A stretch of DNA of 64,000 nucleotides, from NCBI RefSeq assembly GCF_001187505.1, contig NZ_CP012150.1:3472001-3536000 (forward strand). The letters run 5' to 3'. The stretch comes from Mycolicibacterium goodii. Its GTDB lineage: Bacteria > Actinomycetota > Actinomycetes > Mycobacteriales > Mycobacteriaceae. Positions 52,567-60,209 of this stretch are shown here, in pieces. A program made the translations under genes and the position numbers. Every line of letters starts with the position of its first letter. Within the stretch, counting starts at the first letter, position 1. Below the pieces are notes generated by a model, which was not told the origin of the DNA, did not search any database, and worked only from the letters and a program-made list of their open reading frames with translations.

Positions 52567-53172
52567 ATGGCATCGGCGCGAAGGATCGGGGCGCCGGACG
52601 CGAAGAATCGCATCCTTCTGCTCGACGCCGCCGAACAGCTCATGATCGACGAGGGTTACGCGGCCGTCACCTCCCGGCGCGTCGCCGAGCGGGCCGGCCT
52701 CAAACCGCAACTTGTGCACTACTACTTCCGCACCATGGACGATTTGTTGCTCGCGGTGTTCCGCAGGCGCGCCGAGGAGGGGCTCGCGGCGCAGGCACAG
52801 GCGCTGAGTTCGGCGCAACCGCTGTGGGCGTTGTGGCGCTTCGGTATCGACCCGAGCGCGACCCGTCTGACGATGGAGATCATGGGAATGGCCAACCATC
52901 GCAAGGCGCTGCGAACCGAGATCGCCCGCTACGCCGAACGTTTCCGTGCGGAGCAGACCAAGGCGATGACCGCCGCGCTGGACCGCTACGGCGTCAACTC
53001 CGCCGACGTACCCCCGGTGGTGTGGACGTTCCTGGCGACGAGCGTGTCGCGGGTGATGGTGATGGAACAGGCCCTGGGCATGTCGGCCGGACATGCCGAG
53101 GTGCTCGAATTCTGTGAGAGCTGGCTGCGCCACATCGAGGGCGAACCGCTGCCGATCGAAGCCGCGGGCTGA
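52567..53172 (+). CDS. TetR family transcriptional regulator
   Basis: A 201-residue TetR regulator; the DNA-binding domain covers about residues 14-58 (ILLLDAAEQLMIDEGYAAVTSRRVAERAGLKPQLVHYYF). The ligand-binding part is helical (FLATSVSRVMVMEQALGM). GAGAGGGG precedes the ATG. It probably represses itself and the divergent P450 through the TGCTnAGCA repeat. It ends at a strong terminator. Confidence 0.92.
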   Translation: MASARRIGAPDAKNRILLLDAAEQLMIDEGYAAVTSRRVAERAGLKPQLVHYYFRTMDDLLLAVFRRRAEEGLAAQAQALSSAQPLWALWRFGIDPSATRLTMEIMGMANHRKALRTEIARYAERFRAEQTKAMTAALDRYGVNSADVPPVVWTFLATSVSRVMVMEQALGMSAGHAEVLEFCESWLRHIEGEPLPIEAAG

Positions 53173-53183
53173 CCTTCCCCTGC

Positions 53184-53241
53184 CGAGCAGACACAAAACT
53201 GCCCGAAAACCGCCGAAAACAGGCAGTTTTGCGTCTGCTCG
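53184..53241. terminator. bidirectional terminator hairpin
   Basis: CGAGCAGACACAAAACTGCC (53184-53203) pairs with GGCAGTTTTGCGTCTGCTCG (53222-53241) with a single mismatch, loop of 18 bases. It lies exactly between the convergent ends of the TetR gene and the thiolase-like gene. No U-tract is prominent, as is common in mycobacteria. Confidence 0.8.
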
Positions 53242-53254
53242 CGGGGAGAACACC

Positions 53255-54400
53255 TCAGAGGGACAGGATGGTGGCGGACGCGGTGCCGGGCGCGCCGTAC
53301 ACCTGCGCGAGCCCGACGCGGGGATTGCCGGGCACCTGGCGGTCGCCGGCCTCGCCGCGCAACTGCCGGACCAGCTCATGCATCTGACGTAGACCCGAAG
53401 CGCCGATCGGCTCGCCGTTGGCGATCAGGCCGCCGTCGGTGTTGACCGGGATCGAGCCGCCGATCTCGGTGGCGCCCTCGGCGATCAGCTTCTCCTGGTC
53501 GCCGTCGGCGCACAGGCCGGTCTCGGCCATGTGGATCACCTCGGCGCCGGCGTCGGTGTCCTGCAACTGCGCGATGTCGACGTCCTCGGGCCCGATGCCC
53601 GCGGCCTCGTAGGCCGCCCTGGCCGCGTACACCGTCGGCGCGACGTCGGACTCGGGCGGAGCCGAGGTGGCGTGCACCTCGTAGGCGCCGAAGGTCCTGG
53701 TGCGGATCTCGCTCGCGCGCACGTAAACCGGTCTGTCGGTGAACCTGTGCGCGATGTCGGCCCGGCACATGATCACAGCGGCCGCGCCTTCGTCGGGCGC
53801 GCAGAACATGTACTGCGTCAGCGGGTAGTTCAGTGTGGGCGAGGCGAGGATTTCCTCGACCGGGATCTCCTTGCGCCGGAAAGCATTCGGGTTGAGCGCA
53901 CCGTTGCGGAAGTTCTTGTTGGCCACCCGCGCCAGGGTCTTCTGGCTGATGTTGTGGTCGTGAATGTACCTGTTGGCCTTCATGCCGAAGAACTTCGTGG
54001 TGACGAACTGCCCGTTGCGGGCGTACCACTGCGGCAGCGCCAGCTTGGCCGGGTCGTCGGTGAACGCGCCGCGCGGGTGTTTGTCGAGGCCGACGGCGAC
54101 GCCGATGTCGTACTTGCCCAGCCGGATCGTATCGGCGGTCTGCTGGATCGCGCTGGCCGAGGTGGCGCACGCGTTGAACACGTTGGTGAACGTGATGCCG
54201 GTCAGGCCGACGAGACGGGTCACCGAGTCGGGGTTGGACACCTCGTAGCTGCCGCCGAAGCCGAACTGGATGTGCTTCCACTCGACCCCGGCGTCTCGCA
54301 GAGCCAGCCGGATCGCCTCGGCACCCATCTGCACCGCGGGCTTGTCGAAGCGGCCGAACGGGTGCAGTCCCACACCGATGATGGCGACGTCGTTGGTCAT
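53255..54400 (-). CDS. lipid-transfer-type thiolase-like protein (Ltp2-like)
   Basis: A 381-residue thiolase-fold protein of the SCP2/Ltp type. The usual GHPIGASG motif reads NGEPIGASG, with glutamate in place of the catalytic histidine, and the nucleophilic cysteine motif is changed (NVFNACATSASAIQQ retains a cysteine in the equivalent loop). The ending LRQMHELVRQLRGEAGDRQV is typical of Ltp aldolases. It precedes no other gene; its upstream partner is a DUF35 protein 13 bases away, the pair forming a probable retro-aldolase as Ltp2 does with ChsH2. Role inferred. Confidence 0.9.
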   Translation of the reverse strand: MTNDVAIIGVGLHPFGRFDKPAVQMGAEAIRLALRDAGVEWKHIQFGFGGSYEVSNPDSVTRLVGLTGITFTNVFNACATSASAIQQTADTIRLGKYDIGVAVGLDKHPRGAFTDDPAKLALPQWYARNGQFVTTKFFGMKANRYIHDHNISQKTLARVANKNFRNGALNPNAFRRKEIPVEEILASPTLNYPLTQYMFCAPDEGAAAVIMCRADIAHRFTDRPVYVRASEIRTRTFGAYEVHATSAPPESDVAPTVYAARAAYEAAGIGPEDVDIAQLQDTDAGAEVIHMAETGLCADGDQEKLIAEGATEIGGSIPVNTDGGLIANGEPIGASGLRQMHELVRQLRGEAGDRQVPGNPRVGLAQVYGAPGTASATILSL

Positions 54401-54413
54401 GGTGGATGCCTCC

Positions 54414-54845
54414 TCAGACCGGCTGGAACGCGAACGTGACGACCTCGTTGCCCTCGTCGTCAGTGGTGAACGGAATCATCGTGAGCTCGACCTGCTGGCC
54501 GAATTCCAGCATGGCCGGGTCGTTTTCGGTGAGGCGGCCCTCGACGCGGATGATCGGGCCGGTGTCGTCGGCGAGTTCCACCAGGCCGACGCCGAACGGA
54601 ACGAAGTCCGCACCGGTCGGACCCGCGTACGGGGCTCCCGGCGGGAAGCCCTGGGTGGTCCACGCGACGACGGTGCCGCGGCGGGGGAGCAGTACCTCCG
54701 AGGTGTCGGCACTGCTGCACCTGGGGCAGTGGTCCTGTGCCGGGAACACGTACGACCCGCAGTTGCCGCACCTGCTGCCGATCAACTGCGGGTTCTCATC
54801 GGGCCAGGTGGAGATCTCGGGAGCCAGAGCTTTCTGAGTCGACAC
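54414..54845 (-). CDS. DUF35 zinc-ribbon/OB-fold acyl-CoA-associated protein
   Basis: A 143-residue DUF35 protein: zinc ribbon C26-x2-C29 and C40-x2-C43, then an OB fold (RRGTVVAWTTQGFPPG, GVGLVELADDTGPIIRVEGRL). It partners the Ltp-type thiolase encoded just downstream; the same two modules are fused in the protein at 22409-24064. GTG start 54845, 16 bases after operator 10, with no clear ribosome site. Confidence 0.9.
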   Translation of the reverse strand: MSTQKALAPEISTWPDENPQLIGSRCGNCGSYVFPAQDHCPRCSSADTSEVLLPRRGTVVAWTTQGFPPGAPYAGPTGADFVPFGVGLVELADDTGPIIRVEGRLTENDPAMLEFGQQVELTMIPFTTDDEGNEVVTFAFQPV

Positions 54846-54860
54846 GGGCCTGACGATAAT

Positions 54861-54877
54861 CGGAAATGTGATTCTCG
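54861..54877. promoter_or_regulatory. regulon operator site 10
   Basis: CGGAAATGTGATTCTCG, with one good arm and 8 of 12 matches; on the minus strand CGAGAATCACATTTCCG resembles the 24098 and 60160 sites (GAGAATCACnTT). It is 16 bases upstream of the DUF35 gene. Confidence 0.48.
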
Positions 54878-54949
54878 TCTAGAGAGAACCGTCTGTCTGG
54901 GAATTTGGGTGAGCTAGCGCGGTGACAGGTAAGCCCACCCGCGGAAAGC

Positions 54950-55666
54950 TCACTTCTTCTTGTTCATCACCTTGTCGGCGGCCGCCCAGTGCTCGTCGGC
55001 GACCCAGAGGCGCGCGAACGCGGCCACGGCCTCGGTGGCCGCAACGCCGCCCATCACGCGTTTGATCTCGCCGGCCGGGCGCCCGGCGAGCGCCCGTGCG
55101 ATGGCCCGCCAGCCGTCGGCGAACTCGGCACGCGCCAGCACCTGATCGACGAGTCCGACGCGCTCGGCCTCGGTCGCGTCGAGCACGCGGCCGGTACCCG
55201 CGAGCAGCAGGGCCCGGCTGTGTCCGACCAGCTTCACCAGGCGCTCGGCCCCACCCCAGGCGGGCATGATCTCCAGTGCGACCTGGTTGAAGCCGATCTT
55301 GATGTCGTCGGCCGCGATCCGGATGTCGGCCGATACCGCCACCTCCGCGCCGCCGCCGAGGGCGTGCCCGTTGAGTGCGGCGATCACCGGGCCGGGAAAA
55401 CCGGCGATACGGTCGCAGATCGAGCGCATGCGCCACGCCATGGCCCCGGCCTCACGTTCGGTGCGCAGCGCCGCAAGTTCTTTGAGGTCGCCACCGGAGA
55501 CGAACGCGCGATCGCCCGCACCGGTGATGGCCAGCGCGCGTGCGCCGGCCGCCCCGTCGAGCGCCTTGTCGAGTTCGTCCATCGTGTCGAGCGAGATGGC
55601 GTTGCGGGCGTGCGGCCGGTCGATGGTGATGACGGCCAGTTCACCATCGCGTTCGAGGTCGACCAT
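54950..55666 (-). CDS. enoyl-CoA hydratase/isomerase family protein
   Basis: A 238-residue crotonase-fold protein: SLDTMDELDKALDG, oxyanion-hole text GDRAFVSGGDLKELAAL and ALNGHALGGGAEVAVSADIRIA. It hydrates or isomerises enoyl-CoA. ATG 55666 was chosen over a longer frame to 55735, because GGAGAA precedes it and the extra codons lie over operators 11 and 12. It diverges from an acyl-CoA ligase. Confidence 0.9.
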   Translation of the reverse strand: MVDLERDGELAVITIDRPHARNAISLDTMDELDKALDGAAGARALAITGAGDRAFVSGGDLKELAALRTEREAGAMAWRMRSICDRIAGFPGPVIAALNGHALGGGAEVAVSADIRIAADDIKIGFNQVALEIMPAWGGAERLVKLVGHSRALLLAGTGRVLDATEAERVGLVDQVLARAEFADGWRAIARALAGRPAGEIKRVMGGVAATEAVAAFARLWVADEHWAAADKVMNKKK

Positions 55667-55683
55667 CAATCGTTCTCCACAGT

Positions 55684-55700
55684 CGGTATTGGCATTCTCT
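55684..55700. promoter_or_regulatory. regulon operator site 11
   Basis: CGGTATTGGCATTCTCT, nearly the same as the 49499 site (CGGTAGTGGCATTCTCA). It faces the enoyl-CoA hydratase gene 18 bases away. One arm matches the consensus well, the other poorly; support comes from the duplication. Confidence 0.48.
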
Positions 55701-55705
55701 TCGGC

Positions 55706-55722
55706 TGAGAATAGCATCACCG
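55706..55722. promoter_or_regulatory. regulon operator site 12
   Basis: TGAGAATAGCATCACCG, a mirror image of site 11 with its perfect arm on the left. It ends two bases before the acyl-CoA ligase start. Sites 11 and 12 form a back-to-back pair in a divergent promoter. Confidence 0.5.
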
Positions 55723-55724
55723 AT

Positions 55725-57302
55725 GTGCGCGACATCCCCGTTGAGCTGACCGAACGCTATGTCGGGGAAGGGTGGTGGACCTCGCAGACACTGGGCCAGA
55801 TGCTGGCCGAAGGACTCGCGGCCAGCCCGGACGCCGGGTTCTGCGTCCACTCCGATGTGCGCCCCTACGCAGGCACCTTCGGCGCGGTCGAGACGCTCGC
55901 GCGCCGGCTCGCCGCGGGCCTGCACGCGCGCGGGGTGGGCCAGGGGGATGTGATCGCGTTCCAGTTGCCGAACTGGATGGAGGCCGCGGTCGCGTTCTGG
56001 GCCTCGTCCTTCCTCGGCGCGGTGACCGTACCGATCGTGCACTTCTACGGCCGCAAGGAACTCCGCCACATCCTGTCCACCGCGCAGCCCAAGGTGTTCC
56101 TGACCACAGAGCGCTTCGGGCGCATGAGTTTTCAGCCCGACCTGTGCGCGCGGGTGCCGATCGTGGGTCTGGTCGGTGAGTCGTCGTTCACCGATCTGCT
56201 CGCGGAGCGGCCGATGTCCGGGACGCTGGACGCCGACCCGGCCGGTCCCGCGCTGATCGCGTTCACCTCGGGTACGACCCGAGACCCCAAGGGCGTCATC
56301 CACAGTCATCAGACGCTGAGCTGTGAGACCCGTCAGCTCCTGGCGAACTACCCACCCGACCGCGGCCGCCAGCTGACCGCGACCCCGGTCGGGCATTTCA
56401 TCGGCATGGTGGGCGCGTTACTCATCCCGGTGCTGGAAGGATCGCCCATCGACCTGTGCGACGTGTGGGATCCCGCCAGGGTCCTGCGGCTGATGGAAAC
56501 CGACGGCCTGTCGATCGGTGGTGGCCCACCGTATTTCGTCACCAGCCTGCTGGATCATCCCGACTTCGACGAGCGGCACCTGGCCCGCATCACGACCGTC
56601 GGCCTCGGCGGGTCCACGGTGCCTGCGGCGGTCACGCGCCGTCTCGCCGACCTGGGTATCTTCGTGTTCCGCTCCTACGGCAGCACCGAGCATCCGTCGA
56701 TCACGGGATCATCGCCGACGGCGCCGGAGGATAAGAGGCTCTACACCGACGGCAATCCGCGTCCGGGTGTGGAGATCCGCCTCGGCCCCGATGGTGAGAT
56801 CTTCAGCCGCGGCCCGGACCTGTGCCTCGGGTACACCGACGATGCGTTGACCGCCAAGGCTTTTGACGCCGACGGTTGGTACCGCACCGGCGATGTGGGA
56901 TACCTCGACGACGACGGATACCTCACGATCACCGACCGCACGGCCGACCTGATCATCCGCGGCGGTGAGAACATCAGCGCGCTCGAGGTCGAGGAGGTGC
57001 TGCTCGGGATCCCCGAGGTGATCGAGGCCATCGTGGTGGCCGCCCCGGATGCGCGCCTGGGCGAGCGGGTCGCGGCGGTGCTGCGGACCCGCAGTGGTTC
57101 TGCCATACCGACGCTGCAGGACGTGCGGGCACACTTCGAGCGGGTCGGGGTGGCGCGCCAGAAGTGGCCGGAGGAACTGCACCACGTCCCGGACGGTCAG
57201 GACTTCCCGCGCACCGCGAGCGGGAAGGTGCAGAAATACCGCGTTCGCCAGGCCGTCCAGAATCCGGCGGCGGTGATGGACATTGCGACATCCGCAAATT
57301 GA
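55725..57302 (+). CDS. acyl-CoA ligase (FadD type, AMP-forming)
   Basis: A 525-residue ANL-superfamily adenylating enzyme. The P-loop is FTSGTTRDPKG, the A5-like motif RSYGSTEHPSITGS, then YRTGDVGYLDDDGYL, and the catalytic lysine region is RTASGKVQKYRVR. It activates a carboxylic acid to its CoA thioester. GTG 55725 is taken as start; there is no ribosome site, the operator ends just before it, and the transcript may be leaderless. Its stop codon overlaps operator 13. Confidence 0.9.
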   Translation: MRDIPVELTERYVGEGWWTSQTLGQMLAEGLAASPDAGFCVHSDVRPYAGTFGAVETLARRLAAGLHARGVGQGDVIAFQLPNWMEAAVAFWASSFLGAVTVPIVHFYGRKELRHILSTAQPKVFLTTERFGRMSFQPDLCARVPIVGLVGESSFTDLLAERPMSGTLDADPAGPALIAFTSGTTRDPKGVIHSHQTLSCETRQLLANYPPDRGRQLTATPVGHFIGMVGALLIPVLEGSPIDLCDVWDPARVLRLMETDGLSIGGGPPYFVTSLLDHPDFDERHLARITTVGLGGSTVPAAVTRRLADLGIFVFRSYGSTEHPSITGSSPTAPEDKRLYTDGNPRPGVEIRLGPDGEIFSRGPDLCLGYTDDALTAKAFDADGWYRTGDVGYLDDDGYLTITDRTADLIIRGGENISALEVEEVLLGIPEVIEAIVVAAPDARLGERVAAVLRTRSGSAIPTLQDVRAHFERVGVARQKWPEELHHVPDGQDFPRTASGKVQKYRVRQAVQNPAAVMDIATSAN

Positions 57303-57316
57303 GAATATGATTCTCG
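57300..57316. promoter_or_regulatory. regulon operator site 13
   Basis: TGAGAATATGATTCTCG matches the shared motif at 11 of 12 arm positions. It begins in the stop codon of the acyl-CoA ligase and lies 21 bases before the amidohydrolase start, so the amidohydrolase and second ligase have their own promoter. Confidence 0.7.
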
Positions 57317-57337
57317 CGATAGGAAAAGGAGTGTTCC

Positions 57338-58528
57338 ATGGGGCAACTGTCGCATCGAGTCGACATACCGTTTCCGCTGTTCGACGCGGACAACCACCTG
57401 TACGAGCCGCCGGAGGCGATGACCAAGTACCTGCCCAAGGAGTACCGGGACGTCGTCCAATACGTCGAGGTCAACGGTCGCACCAAGATCGCGATCAAGG
57501 GACAGATCAGCAACTACATTCCCAATCCGACGTTTTCGGTGGTCGCCAAACCGGGCGCGTGGGAGGAGTACTTCAAGTTCGGCAACCCCGACGGCAAGAG
57601 CAAGCGCGAGTTGTTCGGTGAGCCGATGCGGTCGATCCCGGCGTTCTTCGAGCCGGCACCTCGCCTTGAGCTGATGGACCAACTGGGCGTCGACCGCTCG
57701 CTGATGTTCCCGACGCTGGCGAGTCTCATCGAGGAGCGGTTGCGAGACGACCCGGTCGCCATCCACGTCATCATCCACTCGCTGAACCAGTGGCTCGACG
57801 AGGTCTGGGGCTTCAACTACCAGAACCGCATCTTCACCACCCCGGTGATCACGCTGCCGATCGTCGAGAAGGCGATCGAGGAGTTGGAGTGGGCGGTCAA
57901 GCGCGGCGCCCGTGCCATCCTGATCCGCCCGGCGCCGGTGCCCGGATTCCGCGGCCCCCGGTCGTTCGCGCTGCCCGAGTTCGACCCGTTCTGGGAGCGG
58001 GTCGTGGAGTACGACCTCTTCGTCGGCATGCACTCCTCCGACAGCGGCTACTCCCGCTACACCTCGGAATGGGACGGCGCCGCGCAGGAGATGCTGCCGT
58101 TCCAGACCAACGCGATGTCGATCCTCAACGAGTGGCGCCCGATTCAGGACGCGGTGGCGTCGTGGGTGATCCACGGCGCACTGTTCCGGCACCCGAAGCT
58201 GAAGGTGGGCATCGTCGAGGCCGGATCGAAGTGGATGTTCCCGCTGCTGGACTCCATGGCCGAGGTGTACAAGAAGACGCCGGAGAGCTTCCCGGCCAAC
58301 CCGGTCGAGGAGATCAAGAACCGCATCTACGTCAGCCCGTTCTACGAGGAGGGCATCGACGACCTGATCAACCTGATCGGCGTGGACCAGGTGCTCTACG
58401 GCTCCGACTGGCCGCATCCCGAGGGCCTGGCCGAGCCGACGCACTACGTGACCGCGCTCGAACACCTGTCCGTCGAGGATCAGGCCAAGATCATGGGCGG
58501 CAACCTGGGTCGTCTCGTGACGGTGTGA
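57338..58528 (+). CDS. amidohydrolase family protein (COG2159 type)
   Basis: A 396-residue amidohydrolase-2 family TIM barrel. DADNHLYEP at residues 17-25 is the metal motif; further histidines lie in GMHSSDSGYSR and the terminal motif is GSDWPHPEG. AAAGGAG precedes the ATG. It is cotranscribed with the acyl-CoA ligase that overlaps its stop by 4 bases (GTGA), which suggests it acts on an acid or acyl-CoA close to the start of the pathway. Confidence 0.89.
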   Translation: MGQLSHRVDIPFPLFDADNHLYEPPEAMTKYLPKEYRDVVQYVEVNGRTKIAIKGQISNYIPNPTFSVVAKPGAWEEYFKFGNPDGKSKRELFGEPMRSIPAFFEPAPRLELMDQLGVDRSLMFPTLASLIEERLRDDPVAIHVIIHSLNQWLDEVWGFNYQNRIFTTPVITLPIVEKAIEELEWAVKRGARAILIRPAPVPGFRGPRSFALPEFDPFWERVVEYDLFVGMHSSDSGYSRYTSEWDGAAQEMLPFQTNAMSILNEWRPIQDAVASWVIHGALFRHPKLKVGIVEAGSKWMFPLLDSMAEVYKKTPESFPANPVEEIKNRIYVSPFYEEGIDDLINLIGVDQVLYGSDWPHPEGLAEPTHYVTALEHLSVEDQAKIMGGNLGRLVTV

Positions 58529-60066
58529 CCCACCAAGTCACCTGGCAGACCATCCCCGAGATGGTCGGCAGCGCAGCGGATCGATTCGGCGACGCCGAAG
58601 CCGTCGTCGACTATGGCGACAATCCGGTCGGAGTCGACTATGGCGACAATCCGGTCGGAGTCGACGGTCCGCTGCGCCTCACTTTCATCGAACTCGCCGA
58701 CCGTGTGCGCCGCGCCGCGGGCGCTTTCACAGAGCACGGGATCGGGCGAGGGGACCGGGTCGCGATCTGGGCCCCCAACTCCGCCGAATGGGTGATCGCG
58801 GCATTCGGCGCACTCACCGCGGGCGGCGTGCTGGTGCCGGTCAACACCCGCTTCAGGGCCGAGGAAGCCGCCGACATCATCCGGCGCAGCGGAGCGAAAG
58901 TCGTTCTGCGTCAACAAGGATTCCTGGGGCAGGACTTCGAGGTGCCTGCCGAGGTGCCCGCGATCGAGATCAAATCGGACTTCCTGACCAGCGGTGAGCC
59001 GACCGAGGCAGGCGGCCTGCACGGTACCGACATCGCCGACATCATCTACACCTCGGGAACCACCGGACGCCCCAAGGGCGTCATGATGAACCATCTGCAG
59101 ACGTTGCGGCTGTACGCCGAATGGTGCGACCTCGCAGATCTGCGCGAGGGTGACCGCTACCTGATCGTCAACCCCTTCTTCCACACGTTCGGCTATAAAG
59201 CCGGCTGCATCGCGAGCCTCATCCGGGGCGCCACCATGCTGCCGGTCCCGGTGTTCGACATCGATGCCGTCGTCGATCTCGTTGCGGCGGAACGGGTCAC
59301 GATGTTGCCGGGACCGCCGACGCTGTACCACTCGCTGTTGGCGGTGCCGGACAAGAGCAAGCTGGCGACGCTGCGCGCCGGGGTGACCGGTGCGGCCGAC
59401 ATCCCCGTCGAACTCATCCGCCGCGTCCACGAGGAGTTGCCGTTCAAGACCGTGGCCACCGGCTACGGGCTGACCGAGGCGGGCACCGCCACGCTGTCGC
59501 GGCCGGGGGACTCCTTCACCGACATCGCCACCACCGTCGGCAAGGCGTGCGACGGGGTCGAGGTCCGCGTCGCCGACGACGGCGAGGTCCTGATTCGCGG
59601 CTACAGCGTCATGCAGGGCTACCTCGACGATCCGGCCGCCACCGCGGAGGCGATCGACGAGCACGGTTGGCTGCACACGGGTGACCTCGGCACGCTCGAC
59701 GACAACGGCCGGTTGCGCATCGTCGGCCGTAAGAAGGACATGTTCATCGTCGGCGGCTTCAACGCCTATCCGGCCGAGATCGAGGGGTTCCTCCTCGAAC
59801 ACCCCGACATCGCGCAGGTCGCGGTGATCGGTGTCGACGACGAACGCATGGGGCAGGTCGGCAAGGCCTTCGTGGTGCTGAAGGATCCACCGGATGGGAC
59901 CCGGCAGCGCGTCACGGCCGAAAATCTGATTGCCTGGAGCCGTGAGCGCATGGCCGGATATAAGGTGCCCCGGTATGTGGAGTTTCTCGACGAACTACCC
60001 CTCAATGCCACGGGCAAGGTTATGAAAGACCACCTGAAGGCGCGTGAGGCGCTCGGCGAACGCTGA
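58525..60066 (+). CDS. acyl-CoA ligase (FadD type, AMP-forming)
   Basis: A 513-residue ANL-superfamily ligase: YTSGTTGRPKG P-loop, GYGLTEAGTATLS, LHTGDLGTLDDNGRLRIVGRKKDMFIVGGFNAYPAEIE, and the lysine in LPLNATGKVMKDHL. The N terminus contains a perfect 27-base tandem duplication (58606-58659) encoding VDYGDNPVG twice. GTG 58525 overlaps the amidohydrolase stop. Substrate unknown; it is distinct from the ligase at 55725. Confidence 0.93.
   Translation: MTHQVTWQTIPEMVGSAADRFGDAEAVVDYGDNPVGVDYGDNPVGVDGPLRLTFIELADRVRRAAGAFTEHGIGRGDRVAIWAPNSAEWVIAAFGALTAGGVLVPVNTRFRAEEAADIIRRSGAKVVLRQQGFLGQDFEVPAEVPAIEIKSDFLTSGEPTEAGGLHGTDIADIIYTSGTTGRPKGVMMNHLQTLRLYAEWCDLADLREGDRYLIVNPFFHTFGYKAGCIASLIRGATMLPVPVFDIDAVVDLVAAERVTMLPGPPTLYHSLLAVPDKSKLATLRAGVTGAADIPVELIRRVHEELPFKTVATGYGLTEAGTATLSRPGDSFTDIATTVGKACDGVEVRVADDGEVLIRGYSVMQGYLDDPAATAEAIDEHGWLHTGDLGTLDDNGRLRIVGRKKDMFIVGGFNAYPAEIEGFLLEHPDIAQVAVIGVDDERMGQVGKAFVVLKDPPDGTRQRVTAENLIAWSRERMAGYKVPRYVEFLDELPLNATGKVMKDHLKAREALGER
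58606..58659 (+). repeat. 27-base tandem duplication in acyl-CoA ligase
   Basis: Two identical 27-base units (58606-58632 and 58633-58659), each encoding VDYGDNPVG, followed by a partial third. The frame is kept. It looks like a recent slippage or duplication within a surface loop near residues 28-45. Confidence 0.9.
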
Positions 60067-60159
60067 GCATACGCACAGCACGTAAATACCATTTCCGCAG
60101 TAAAAACGGCATATCGAAGCCGTTGGCTACTGATGTAGGGTCGGTGCGCTGTCAAAAAC

Positions 60160-60176
60160 TGATAACGTGATTCTCA
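60160..60176. promoter_or_regulatory. regulon operator site 14
   Basis: TGATAACGTGATTCTCA matches the shared motif at 11 of 12 arm positions and is nearly identical to site 4. It lies 34 bases upstream of the first Mce-associated gene, in a 143-base intergenic region. Confidence 0.68.
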
Positions 60177-60209
60177 TTGAGCAGGCTGCTGAACGGACAG
60201 GAGGTCCAC

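Noticed and set aside
58606..58659. Tandem repeat as a CRISPR fragment
   Set aside because: The copies abut without spacers and keep the reading frame of an enzyme.
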